DNA of 64,000 nt from positions 1,768,580 through 1,832,579 of the forward strand of contig JAVGVS010000043.1 of NCBI GenBank assembly GCA_032718565.1. Reading direction: 5' to 3'. The notes under the pieces were generated by a model. The model did not search any database and had not been told where the DNA came from. It saw only the letters and a program-made list of their open reading frames with translations. This document shows, one piece after another, positions 1 through 11,817 of the stretch. The DNA comes from Distichodus sexfasciatus. Lineage: Eukaryota; Chordata; Actinopteri; Characiformes; Distichodontidae. Every line of letters begins with the position of its first letter. Within the stretch, counting starts at the first letter, position 1. Made by a program: the position numbers and the translations under genes.

Positions 1-190
1 GTTGAAACTTGGATACAATTGGACAAATAATCATCCCAAACACACATCAAAACGGATAATGCAGCCTAACATTAAGCTTCTGGAATGGCCTTCCCAAAGC
101 CCCAATGTAAATGACCTGTACCAATACTGCCAAGAGGAGTGGTCAAATATCCAGCCAGAATTATGCCAGAAGCTTGTTGATGGCACCTGA
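1..190 (+). pseudogene. Tc1/mariner transposase remnant (3' end)
   Basis: The translation carries the tail of a Tc1-type DDE transposase: a degraded PKHTSK block, then LLEWPSQSPN, the signature before the last catalytic acid. After that the usual NPIE-LW stretch is altered (NVNDLYQYCQEEW) and the catalytic Glu context is lost. The element is cut by the window edge, so its length is unknown. It lies in a dcaf12 intron, on the strand opposite to the gene, and is inactive. Confidence 0.8.
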
Positions 191-492
191 TCGAGGTGAA
201 ACTTGTTAAGGGACATTTAACCAAATAATAGTTGGGATGTATGTATATATTTGAGCCTGTATGTATATTTTTGACCCTGTGTTGATTAGAGAAAATCCTA
301 AATCAATTCAATCTTGTGCACCCAATTATCCAATTTTAAAAAATCATTTAGGCTGTATGTTGTATAATCATTCTGCTCTGGAAGAAGAACGGTTCAAATA
401 AATCAGTAAAAGACCAAAATGAATATGACATGCATACCCATGATAAGTGTAGGTAAATTTCTCACCACAACTGTAGTGAAAAAATCCATATT

Positions 493-775
493 TAGGGCCC
501 TATGATTTCTGCGATGTGGAAAACGCAGACGGGATTGCGGAATTCAACAAATAAAATGGAATCCGTTGTAAAATGCGGAATGTCGTATAATTCGCTGATA
601 TTGGTGTGTGGGCAAAGCAAAGCAATGGTTTCTAATACATTTTAGCCACTGCAGCCCCCTGTACATGTTACCTGTTGAGCCCGGACTCAAGAATAATAAT
701 GGAAAAAACGGAATTCAGGAAAAAATAAAACGAAATTTAGGAAAAAACTAAACAGATTTCATAGGGTCCTACATA
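493..775. mobile_element. Short MITE with terminal inverted repeats
   Basis: About 280 bp bounded by TAGGGCCCTATGATTTCTG on the left and CAGATTTCATAGGGTCCTA on the right, which are inverted copies with a few mismatches. It has no coding capacity. Size and ends fit a non-autonomous DNA transposon, possibly hAT-like. It lies in the same dcaf12 intron as the Tc1 remnant. Confidence 0.7.
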
Positions 776-939
776 TTCCATCCTTCATTTCTTTCTTTTA
801 AATTTGTCCATGATTGCCTGTTACAAGAACACCTATTTTCTATACTGTAAGTCCAAATCAGCCGGTAACACTCGCAATTCCCTTTTAATTAAGGTTTAAT
901 TGAGGCTTTTTACATCAATTTTACTTTCGAAATTTTTCT

Positions 940-1008
940 TTTTAAATTGTGATTTCACAACTTTCTCTTTAAATTGTGATTTCACAACTTTGTTTTAAAT
1001 TACGATTT
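940..1008. repeat. Short tandem repeat, about 27 bp unit
   Basis: The unit TTTAAATTGTGATTTCACAA occurs at about 941 and 968, and a degraded third copy starts near 994. It is intronic with no evident function. Confidence 0.7.
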
Positions 1009-1172
1009 GAGATTAAAGCTGCAAACATAAACGTCACCTTCCACAGCATTTTACATTAGAACTTGGGGGCTGCAATTCAGGTTTCACTTCAGGCAGTGAT
1101 GCAGTTTACTAAATGAAACTTACAATGAAACTTAGTACAAAAAAATCTCAAGGATGAATGTAAGCACTTTAC

Positions 1173-4100
1173 CGGACACAGCCATCGTGTCACTGATCCA
1201 GGCAATGGAGAAGATCCAGTCGTTATGTCCATCCTGATACACGTTGGGAAGTGAAAAGCAGAAATATTGATTACACATACAGTTAAAATTGCATACAATG
1301 CTAAAACAATCATTTTAGAAAACTTTTTTTTTCATTTTTTCTTTTTGTAGACAGAATCTGGTATTCTGGCACAAACTTACATCCCCCACACAGACAGGGT
1401 CCAAAGTGGGCAATCGGTATACAGCGAGGCTGTTAGGGTTATCTCCTCCAGTGGCCAGCAAGGTGCGGGAAGGGTTGAGCTCAATGGCATGGATACCACA
1501 GCCCTGCTGGGCATCCAGTGCGGCAGCGGAGCCTGGGCCCTGAAAGAGTGGGCTGCCCATCACGCCCAATCCCAGGGAACCACCTCCCCTTCCCTCCCTG
1601 TCCTTCAGCATGGGAATTCGGGTAATCTGCCCCGTGAGGACATCCACCACAAACAGCTGAGAAAGCAGGACAAATTAAATGTGATCAGAAAAATTTAATG
1701 TAATAAGAAAGTTACACAGTAGTACATGAAATAGGTGCAAATGTTTCACTGGGTTACGTTGACCCCTTGAAACAAGGAGTCGAGGATTTGATATAGTGAT
1801 CGTCTTATTTCAGCAAATGTTCAAATTCAAGTATTATGGCCAATATGATACGCAATCACCTTGACATTTAATTTGACATTTTTGCAATTTTGAGCAGACG
1901 TGCTCATCTGCAGCAAGCTATAGTTTCTACTGCTCACCACAACCCCAATGTTCTAACACAAACATTCTATCATAAACTACCATGGTACTAAACTCACTAC
2001 ATATTTACCACTTTTTACACATAAAACTATGATTTAAAAAATTAATGCTTCTGCTACAAAAATCATAAATATCACTTTCATAGTGTTCCAAATTTCATCC
2101 AGAAACTTTCAATTTCAAGCAAACTATCAGTCTCATCCACTGGACTAAGGTAGATCATGTTAGCAATCAAACTTCAGATTGACTGTTAAGTGAGTTCAGT
2201 CCAACCAGCTGCCATAGAGTAAAATCAAATGTTTGCTGCAAGAGGCAAACAGCATGCAAAGCAAATTCTGCTTGAGAGGCGATTAAAAATGTCATTTTTC
2301 ACTGACTCAGTTTTTTTTTTTTAATTAAGTCTGGTTCCAAACATGTAAAATCAGACTATTCTTAGGACATATCAAAATCTCACCGTATTGCACTTGGTCC
2401 CACACACCACCTGACGGTGGTTGAGCCACTGAGAAGCAAACACCTTGTTAAGACAGCCCAGGGAGAACTCTCTCTCTTGTAGGATTCCAGGGATGCGTCC
2501 TGCTGCGAAGCCACGCAAGCTGCGTTGGAAACTCCACTCGTGCTGCTGTTGTGGGCGGAATTCTCTCCCACGAAGAGCACATACCACTGACTGACGGCCC
2601 TGCCGCCACTGCTGGGCATGTCGCGACAAAGATGACAAGCGAGGGCGCTTGTACACACACTGGCACCAATCAAGCTGTGGGGGGGAACAAAAGCAACATG
2701 AACACATAATTCTCTTTGGTTGTTAATTTAAGGATTGTTCTTTTGTAAATTTTAGCTGTAAACAGGAACATTTAATACAAACAGGGATGAGCCGCTCAGT
2801 TTCTTATACTAGTACCGAGGTTCTCAACCGGTGGCCCGCGCCCCCTACGGTGACATTGCATTCCATGTCATGCAATCCAGTTTCACTACTGAAATCACTT
2901 TTTTTTTTTTTTTTTTTAATTTCACTTCATTTTTCACCACACTTCAAGATATTTTCGGCAACTTCATGAATCAATTAATGCAAATCTCTAAAATAAAGGA
3001 AAAAATGCTCCCCTCCGCAGTTGCCCGCAGACTACTACTGAGTCTGAATGGTGGTCTCTGGGAGAGAACCAGCTGAAAACCCCAGTACTAGTATAACACA
3101 GAAATATGACCGCAAATAAAACTGGAGTATTTTCAGCAAGACAGTGTGTCATTAAGATCTCTAAAAATATACAAATTTTTAGAACTGATGGTTCACGCAA
3201 TGTTTCAACCATTTTGGAGTAATCCCATTTCAAAATAGCTGGACTTCCCATTAGAAGAAACTGTAGACTATTTTTCATTACATGCAAATAATGTCAAACT
3301 TTTACAGCATTTGACAGGCAGTCTTATCAAGAGTGATAAGTGATATTTGTTAATTACAGAGACAGTGTCCTTGGAGAAACTTTGGGTTAAGAGTCTTGCT
3401 CAAGGTTTAGAGCTGTTCCATATACACTACAAGAAAGGCTCTTCAGTGATGTTAACTGCCATTCGCATCATTTATTTTTCTTACACATTGCAAATTTGAA
3501 ATCAGCATGCTAAATGATTTAGGCAGATGACATTTTTCTTTAAGGATGATAGAACCACAAGAAAGTTACTGCCAAGCCGTTTTCCAAATTAATCAGACAC
3601 ATTCTCAAACATAAGTCATGTTTAGGATTACCAATTCCAGTGTCAGTTCCAGAAACACTTCTTTATCATCTGGTATCCACCTGGATACACAGTAAAATCT
3701 TTTGATAACAAATAATGCACTTTTCTATATTCATTTTTTTCTTTTGATTACTCTCTACCATTAAACAATGAAAAAAAAAATTCACTGATCAACTAAAAAT
3801 GAAGTAGTAGTGAAGTTTTGGCTAATTTTATGTCAATTTGGATCATTTTGGCCTATTAAATTACCTGTTGAAAATATCAAGTAAATAGTTACGTTGTGAG
3901 CAGAACGCTAGTTGTTGTAATTTATCAGCATTCACATTGTGAAGAATTCACAATGTGAATGCCTTGAAGAGTTGTAATAATTTAAATTATTCAAATGAAA
4001 TTACTACGGAGGTATTGTTAAAATGATTGGAGCTTAATGCAGTCGGTGGTTATTGGAGCAGTCTACTCAGGTAGCATAAAGAAGTTTAAAAGAAATATTC

Positions 4101-7100
4101 CTGTTCTGACAACAATGTAGTTCGTTGTTTTTTTTCTCCAGTTGATGAGTGACATCTATATTAGCGAACTTGCTTAAAGAAGAAAACTTTAATGCTGATG
4201 TTGTTAATCCCAGGATTCATACAGACAGATACATAGGTGTGTACAGCTTTAAGTCCTTTGTCTTTGAGGCTCTCATTGGCAATTTCGAAGACTTATGTTT
4301 CACTAGGCCATAAGACTTCTTGACCAAAACCAGCATAGATAGCATTTATAACAGACTGATTAAGAACTGAGGCCTCCTAACTTTATCACTAAGATCTAAA
4401 ATTATTTTATGGTGATGGTGAAAGTCTGTATATTGTATATCAGTCAGTCTTAACCTGTCATGCCCACGGCTGTAAATTCTAAGTTCCATCATAATACTAT
4501 TTTACATTGACTCAGTCTCAGTCGATATCACAAAGCAGTATTATGTAGTTTGGAAACCAAAAGTACACCTATTTGCACTGCTTTGGTAACAGCCCTCTTT
4601 TTTATGGGTCATGTCCTTGATTTTTTGAACTATCTGCAAACGGTTAACAGACATCCACACAGGGTCAAATTTTTTTTATTGTGTCCCCCTAACCACACAG
4701 GGCTGTGGACGGGGCCTTAATATTTTAAAACCGCATCACAATACACAATATATCAATAGCTTGAAATTTCCTCCAATATCAATTTAAACCAAAGTTTAAT
4801 ATAGTAAGTGATTTATTCTAAACTTCTTTTGCCTTATGTAGTATAAACGTGCTGGAACTGTACTTGTGAAAATGAAGGTTAGTAAAATCTTTTGATAACA
4901 AATAATGCACTTTTCTATATTCATTTTTTTTCTTTTGATTACTCTCCACCATTAAACAATGAAAAAAATATATTCACTGATCAATTGAAAATGAAGAAGT
5001 AGTGAAGTTCTGGCTAATTTTATGTCAATTTGGATCATTTTGGCCTATTGAATTACCCGTTGAAAATATCAAGTATATAGTTATGTTGTGAGCAGAACGC
5101 TAGTTGTTGTAATTTATCAGCATTCACATTGTGAAGAATTCATGCATTTTTCCCTCTCCAATTAACGTCTCTGAAATTGCTTGGTCATTCACTTCTCTCT
5201 CTGCATGCTTGCTTTCCTCCACTTCCAGTACAAAACGTGAATGTGCTAGAAGTGTTTTCTGGACGGGCGGGCAAGTGAGTGAGCTGTCTGCTTTGAGAGG
5301 TACATGCTTGGTACAGCCAAGATATATTGAGTATAATCGATATATTTCCCAGATGCGAGGTAGTCAAAGCAGACTCTACCGTCCATCCAGAAAACTCTCC
5401 TAGAGCACAGGGAAGCAAGCATGCAGAGAGAGAAGTGAATATCCACACATTTTCAGAGACATTCATTGAAGATGGAAGTGAATGACTTGGTTATGAATAA
5501 AAACTGCACTGCTTCTGTTATTCTGTTCACAAAAACAGAAGCAAATTCCTAAACATGCATTAATAACACTCTTCGCAATGTAAACACGCTGTGTGTGGGT
5601 GCTCACGCCTCGACTCGGGCACTGGCGCTCAAGATGTGGAACACCATCACACACAAAAACCCTTCAGTTCAGTCAAATCTTCCCCTTTATTAAAGGCAAA
5701 ACTCATACTTAAGGTGATGAATAGATATTTACATGAAATTTTCAGTGTTTATTTCAGACGCATGTCCATTGCATTATTGTGGGAATGTGGGAAATGTAGT
5801 TCTCTCCCAGAAAGAGCAACTATATCAAGATACATATCAGGAGCTATTTATTGTACAATCAAAGACTACTAATTTAAAACTGTGAAATTAACAAATAAAG
5901 CACTATAAAGAATATTATATATTGTAAGGCCCAATTTAATCACTAAAACCTTTCATGGAAAAAAGTATTATTAACAAAATTAATATTGTCTTATAAAGAC
6001 ATAAATAAAAATTAAGTACAAGTACACCATAATATTATATTATAAAACATTTATTTAAAAACTCACCAAGTTCTGTTCTTATGGGCTTAAAAAAAAATGA
6101 ATTAAAAATTATTTAAAAACAAAAAATTATATACCAGCCTTAAGTGTGAAACCAGTCACCACAACACATTGTTAAACCATCTGAAGTACGGCAGTTTCTA
6201 GGTACAGCTGTACCTATTGTGTACCACAGTAGCGTACCACAGTAGCTGAAACCATGTTCGAAGTACTATAGTTCGAACTACAATGTTTACAAGTGTTTGG
6301 CCTGACTTTTACAGCAATGTAAATATCTTTTTCGTTTCACATTTTATTTTACTGCAATAATTTTCTCCTTTTCTTTATTTAAAATACTGATCTTTTCATT
6401 TCACTATATTTAATCATTATATATAAAATGTATAATTGTTTATAGCAGACAGAACAGTCAGAAGTGGATAAATAACACCCTTGTCTACGACGAAGATTAC
6501 AAATACATGCTAATCATCAGGATTTACTGCACATATTCCCTTTAGTACTAGCTACAACAAGCTGCCTACTTGAATGCTTTATCCTACATTCATACCACTG
6601 TCCATATATGAACTTTTTCTGTTGCTTACTTTACCTCCTGTTCTGCTGGTTCTGACATAGAAATAATAAAATGATAATGTTTCAAATAAAACAATAATAG
6701 ACAAGCATTAATTTGTTTAACTTAGAAATAAGTTTAAGAGAACATGTACAATTCAAAAGCACTTCGTCATACTGTATATATATATGTTTGTACTACAAGA
6801 TTAGCAATCATTTTCGGCTTTCTCATATTATGACCACCACTTCCAACCATGGCTCATACGCTCTAGTTCAAACTACAGAAATTAACAACAGTGCCGGCAA
6901 ATGTTGCAATAGCAGCATATCAACTTGAGGTTTAGATACAACTTTAAATATAGACACCGACTTTTCACTTGCTCTGGATTAGAAAGGTATATAAGATGGC
7001 AGTAACTTGTTGAATTGTCGTCTTGATTTTCAAGTATGAAGAACAGGTTCTCTTGGTGAACTACAGTACAAAGTGTCACTGCAGATAAGAATGTCAGTCA

Positions 7101-8575
7101 AATGCAAAAAGGCTGCAAAGTTTTACACCGTCAAACACGCCACTTCCACACAGGGTCTATGTTAGAAACCCCAGGATGCCACCTTTAATTCTCTAGGAAC
7201 TACTATCATGCCCTGCACTGCAAAATAATTCAATGTCCAAATCAGCCAGAATGTACAGTACAAAGAATTGATACAACACTCAAAATACAACTAAACAACA
7301 GAATAGGAGGAAAATATGTGAGAAAGATGTGCTTACATTATGCCTATATGTTACATATGGAACGGTTTGTTCTGGAAAAATTCAAGGTTATTTACCATGC
7401 AAAACAGGAGTAAATAATTAAATACATGAACGTAGACATTCACATTCATGCTTAAAATTCGTGAAAAGTGAATTGGAAGATTGGCATGTCAGAACGTCAT
7501 GTCTTCTTAAATAATTTTTAAACGAAAAAAAAATGAATTTAACACAACCAAGTCGATTATCTCGATTAATCAATGTAAAGTATAACCAAAACCGAAGTTA
7601 ATAAAGCATTATCATTATTCAGGGAAATTGACTAAATTTAGACTGAAATCAGCTAACGACGACGTCTGTATCCGACTTCACAACTATGGATTCCATCGGT
7701 TCGTGCTGTTTACACTAAACCGGATCTGGGTCACATATGCTCAAAACTCGGAATTGGGTCACACCGTGAGGCCTAATTATAAACAACCATGAAAGAATCC
7801 ATAGAGAAACCCAATATCGCCTGTTAAGATTATAAATGTTAGTGTTTTTATAAAGCTACCGCCAACAGGGACAGTCGGGGTCATGCAAAACGTCCCCATT
7901 AGCTTTCGTTCAGTGTTAGCCACCTTAACGCAACTGGACGGCACGTCCCTTAAAACTACTCGAAGGTCCATATTTGCTTTGACCCAATGTTATTAGCATG
8001 TGCAAGTTTAATTAATTCAGTTAATGTGTCATTTATTGGTGCGTTTTCTATTTTTCTACACTAGCTGGCTACTTTAAGGTAAATGACAGCTAGCCTCACG
8101 TTAGTTAAGCTGTGGGTCCAACTGCGGCCTGTTTCCACTACAACTGTAAATAGCTAACCTAGCTAGCTAGCCGGCTAACATAACAAGCACATAATTAAGA
8201 TATTAACGTAAAATAACGCATTTTCTATTTTAACAAGTAACGATCACTTAACGTTAATACATTACATCGCTCTGCATTTTTTTTGCATCGAAGTCGGTTA
8301 ACGATTACTAAACACATAGTAAGCTAAAGTAAGTTAGCCTAGGTTAATGCTACGTTGCTAACAAGCTCTGACTGTAGCTTAGAAACCGTGGATCCGTCCT
8401 AAACCGCACGCATACTAACCAGGCATCTCGCCCCATGTGGCCTACATGTGGTGGAGTATATAAGTAGTAGGCTACTCTGCGATTTGGGACGCGGTCGAGG
8501 CCAAACATTTGCACCTACCTGTTGTTCCTTGAGCTCCCCTGCCTTCCTTTTCCTGCTAACTGTTTTTCTCGCCAT
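1173..8575 (-). CDS. dcaf12: DDB1- and CUL4-associated factor 12, 5' part of the gene
   Basis: Minus-strand coding exons are 8575-8519 (starts MARKTVSRKRKA), 2674-2384, 1656-1381 and 1233-1173. All have GT-AG sites and compatible phases, giving 228 codons. The rest lies left of the window. DCAF12 is a WD40 substrate receptor of CUL4-DDB1 ubiquitin ligases. Diagnostic matches to the human protein are NKVFASQWLNHRQVVCGTKC, GCGIHAIELNPSRTLLATGG, the PTLDPVCVGD stretch and DWIFSIAWISDTMAVSG. The N-terminal basic SRKRKA looks like a nuclear signal. The second exon is diverged in its first half. The third exon has about 25 extra Gly/Ser/Pro-rich residues (near 1540-1600) relative to human. Intron 1 is about 5.8 kb and repeat-filled. 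Confidence 0.95.
3691..5142. repeat. Direct repeat pair, about 260 bp each
   Basis: A block at 3691-3950 recurs in the same orientation at 4881-5142, starting AGTAAAATCTTTTGATAACA and ending at CATTCACATTGTGAAGAATTC, with only a few substitutions and one-base length changes. Between them are about 930 bp of non-coding DNA. The left copy runs into a palindrome and the right copy into a foldback element. They are probably two copies of one mobile element or a segmental duplication inside dcaf12 intron 1. Confidence 0.85.
3929..3961. repeat. 33-bp palindrome
   Basis: CATTCACATTGTGAA and its exact inverse TTCACAATGTGAATG face each other across three bases. This could be a terminal-repeat junction or a hairpin. 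It marks the point where the two copies of the neighbouring direct repeat diverge. Confidence 0.8.
5146..5472. mobile_element. Foldback element with long inverted arms
   Basis: The two halves are long imperfect inverted copies. CATTCACTTCTCTCTCTGCA near 5188 pairs with the complement of the 5415-5445 segment, and TTTTCTGGACGG near 5258 pairs with the complement of CCGTCCATCCAGAAAA. The midpoint is near 5320. Both strands therefore translate to similar peptides containing FTSLSACLL, which is a symmetry artefact and not a gene. It fits a foldback MITE. Confidence 0.8.
6200..6246. repeat. Perfect 16-bp palindrome plus 13-bp tandem duplication
   Basis: AGGTACAGCTGTACCT at 6200-6215 is a perfect palindrome. 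It is followed by two adjacent copies of GTACCACAGTAGC (6221-6246). This is probably the relic of a small mobile element in dcaf12 intron 1. Confidence 0.6.
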
Positions 8576-8800
8576 AATCCGACACACAAAGGTCCCTCAC
8601 CCACATGGAGGGCAGTACGAGCGACGCTGGGAACTGGATCATATAATGGCGATGTGCTGTTTTTTTGCTGATCTGAAGCAGCGCCTATCGAGCAATTTTT
8701 TTTTTGCGCGTCCGGTCTGAGGAAGTAGCGAACCGTTCGCACCCCACTCCCCTATCCAGAGATCTTGTTTTGGTAGCTACGAGCTAAAACGTTTGCATGG
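8576..8800 (-). promoter_or_regulatory. Putative dcaf12 5'UTR and promoter
   Basis: The region directly upstream of the dcaf12 start codon (8575) is richer in CpG than the surrounding introns and has no spliced acceptor before the ATG, so the first coding exon is probably also the first exon. The transcription start was not located. A T tract at about 8696-8704 and CT-rich DNA near 8840-8880 are the only other visible features. Confidence 0.4.
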
Positions 8801-9254
8801 AGGAGAGCTCCTCCCTCTCTAATGTCGTCCGACAGACGTTTTCACCTTCCCCTCTCCTCTTTTCTCTCCTCCTCCTTTCTCGAAAACGTCATTCACGGCA
8901 ACGTCGAACGTGCGCGCCCTCGACCATAAATCCTGTCGTTGACAAAACGTATACGCGCATGGACATGGAGATGTTCCCATGTTCAGCTTGTTTCTATGTG
9001 TTTATGACCACTTTGACGCAAAAGGATTACAAGTCAGAAAGGACAGAGGCTCTTATTTGGAGCGTGCATTTCCTAATTGCAGGGACAGTTCCCCTTGGTG
9101 AGTGACTAGGTGTTAAGGGTCATCCTCAGGAGCGCAATGATGTTTAGTCTCTTGCAGGATTCAAAACCCCAATCTCATGGCCACCAACAAAGGGTTTTAG
9201 TCAATTAGAACACTGCACAGCCACTGCCCCCACAGCCCCTATATAAACAGCTAT

Positions 9255-9435
9255 TAGGTGTGATGGTGGTCTAGTGGTAGGATACTCCAATGAACCTACA
9301 CTATAATGGACCAAGAGGTTATGGATTCAAATCCAGCTCTGTCCTGCTGCAAAAACTGGGGCACGCACCTTTGATCCATGAAGATGGTGCATGTATTTAG
9401 TTACTTTGGAGCATCTGCTAAATACTACTGTATAA
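9255..9435 (+). repeat. tRNA-derived SINE
   Basis: The head GGTGGTCTAGTGGTAGGATA resembles a tRNA A box and GGATTCAAATCCAGC a B box. A short non-tRNA body follows, ending in a tail that mentions GGAGCATCTGCTAAATACTA, typical of fish SINE tails. It lies between dcaf12 and ubap1. A shorter degraded piece of similar character precedes it at about 9085-9240. Confidence 0.65.
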
Positions 9436-10860
9436 CTGGATTAAAACCACCTGAAACCACACTGAGAATAAAACTGTATTGTTCTCTTTTTACCATAGTG
9501 GCCATCAAGAAAAGCATTAAATTGTCTTTATTGCTTTCGTTACAAGTCTGTCCACGAGTTTAGTTCGCAACCATTTTCAAAACAACTTGCTGCAATGCTT
9601 TAGTCAAATTTCAATGAGACAAACAGCATGTAAAACTTCCAACAATGGGATTAGCCACATTCCGCCAAATTGTTTGACATGTAACACTTAAAATCACATT
9701 TTAGAATCAACATACCCCTGTGACTGTAAGCTGGTTTTCAGACACAAAAGTCTAGTCCATAGGACATCTAAATAAAATCTTTTAAATGAATCATGTGAGA
9801 GAAAACAGACCCTACAAAACAAATTCCAGATTTAAAAACTCCAGTTTTTCAAACGCCTTTACTGTCAAATTAGGACATATCCCAACGACCAAACACTTTT
9901 TCTTTGCAACCATATAAGAGCATCATTTCAGTTGTATCACTATTTTCAGAGGTGTGAAGAACACATATACTCAATACAGTTAAGTCAAACCACCCTGTAC
10001 TTCCATTTGTAGTCAAATCTGAAAATGTTAAGCACCAGCTTATTAAATATTAAAGACCTAACCAAAAGCAATACCTTGGAAGTCATGGTTCATAATAAGC
10101 CCTCAGAGACAAGTCCTGAATTAGAATGTGGTACTTTATGCAGCTACAGATGAAAGGTCAAAGAGAAACTGATTAAAACACCTGGAAATGCTGTGAAATA
10201 CCATTCATGAAGACGGGATTAATCTGAATTATGTTAATCAATGATATACATTTTGACCAGGATAATCTCCAGAAAGGTTATTGTCATTTCATCTATAACA
10301 TGGTAATTCAGACTTTTACAGTTGCAGTGTAGTTCTGTCTTTTAGTAATACCATTAGCCATTTTGGGAAGTGCCTTTGATTTACTGAAGAAAGTTGTGTG
10401 AGTGTATTTTTTACAGTCACTTTCATTTACATTGTTTAAAATTGGAACCAGGAAAAACAAGCCTCATTAAATAAAAAAAAAAAAAAAAAAAAAAGGCAAA
10501 CTAAAATGTATGGCACATAAACAACTTTTGACACCCAAAGGCCAAAAGTCTAAACCACAGAAAGCAGCTCAGTGGAGTGAAATTGGTATGGTGTTTTTTA
10601 TAAATTAGCATAGTCAGGGTTATTATTAGTAACCTTAATAATAAAACTAACCTTGTTAAATGTGAATACAGTACAAAATTAAATGACTGCATGGTGCTGA
10701 TGTTCTCTCTCTCGTGCCAATTACCAAAAAGACGTGTGGCAAAAGATTCTGGTTGCCCCTGTGGATCTTCTGCTCTTGCTGTTCACCGTTCTACTCTTTC
10801 TCCCATGAACCAATTTGCTGAGCATTTCAATGTTCTCATTACATTCACTGGCTAATGAAG
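9436..10860. other. Non-coding intergenic stretch
   Basis: AT-rich DNA between dcaf12 and ubap1 with no exon I can support. It contains a run of about 20 A residues (10472-10494). The left limit of the ubap1 3'UTR is uncertain and may reach into this interval. Confidence 0.6.
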
Positions 10861-10875
10861 CAGATAGTAAAATTC

Positions 10876-10881
10876 TTTATT
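10876..10881 (-). terminator. Candidate polyadenylation signal for ubap1
   Basis: TTTATT on the plus strand reads AATAAA on the minus strand, about 940 bp beyond the ubap1 stop codon. It is one of several possible signals and no transcript evidence is available. Confidence 0.35.
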
Positions 10882-11817
10882 TAAAGTGTCAGTGTATCAA
10901 ACAAATTTCACTTTATATTAATATAGTTGATTATGTGTGCCTGTGGAGCATCCAGACTTGCATGTCACGTGAATGAAGATGTATCAACATTGCATTTCCA
11001 GGATAGCATCAGTTTCTCTTTCATTTAAATGTTTTGTCCATATCCAGTGCAAAAGCCAAGAGGCAACAGGAGTAGTTTTCTACTAGCTTTCTAATTTCTT
11101 TACATTTTCTTCCCCAACATGGCGGGGATTAGTTGAGTTAATCTAGCTCCTTAAACCAAAGGCAAAGAAACAACCCCAAATGTAAAATCAACAGAATATT
11201 GTCTCAAATAGCTCAACAAATGAACAAATGATTAAACAAAGAAACAGCAGAGACAGATCGGAGAGGAACATGAAAGCCAGTCAGTAGCACGAACAGAGAG
11301 GGCACTTTTTGGAGTTCTCTGTTCAGACATAGTATGTGCATGTGTATGGGTGTATGGGTAAAGTTCCCATCAGTTTCGAAAGCCTGCACCCAGTAGCAAG
11401 AGATGGCAGCGTCATAGCTGTGTGAGTGAGTACTCTTCCCGTTAAACTGGGCTCCCATGGTCTCCCATCTTCAATACCAACCCATGTTCGACACTTCTGC
11501 TTGTATCTACAGCGATGGAGCAACAAGCCAGTCATGCTTCTTACAGGAGGTCTTGGCCTCTTCCTGCCCACACCACTATAAGATCACTTGGAAGGGTTAC
11601 AGCTGAAGAGGATCAAAGTGCCATGGCACGGTCCAACAACACTTTACCTCGACAGGCATATATTTTAAGGGTACATTTTTTTGTCCAGTCTCTGCCACCC
11701 TTTGTCTTTACCCCAACCTCTGTTGCCTTCACACTGTCTCACTCACACTCTCTGTTCGTGGTCGTGGTGTTAAAGGTCAAGGAAAGGGTTGACTCTAAGC
11801 AGAGATATTGCTCTGGT

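Noticed and set aside
5131..5466. Opposed open frames with similar FTSLSACLL peptides
   Set aside because: They are two readings of the arms of a foldback element, with no protein family behind them.
8797..9105. 102-codon plus-strand frame right of the dcaf12 promoter
   Set aside because: No recognisable domain, splice context or homology; probably an open stretch in CT-rich promoter-proximal DNA.
9255..9340. tRNA-gene-like sequence with A and B boxes
   Set aside because: It lacks a foldable cloverleaf and continues into a SINE body, so it is a retroposon and not a tRNA gene.
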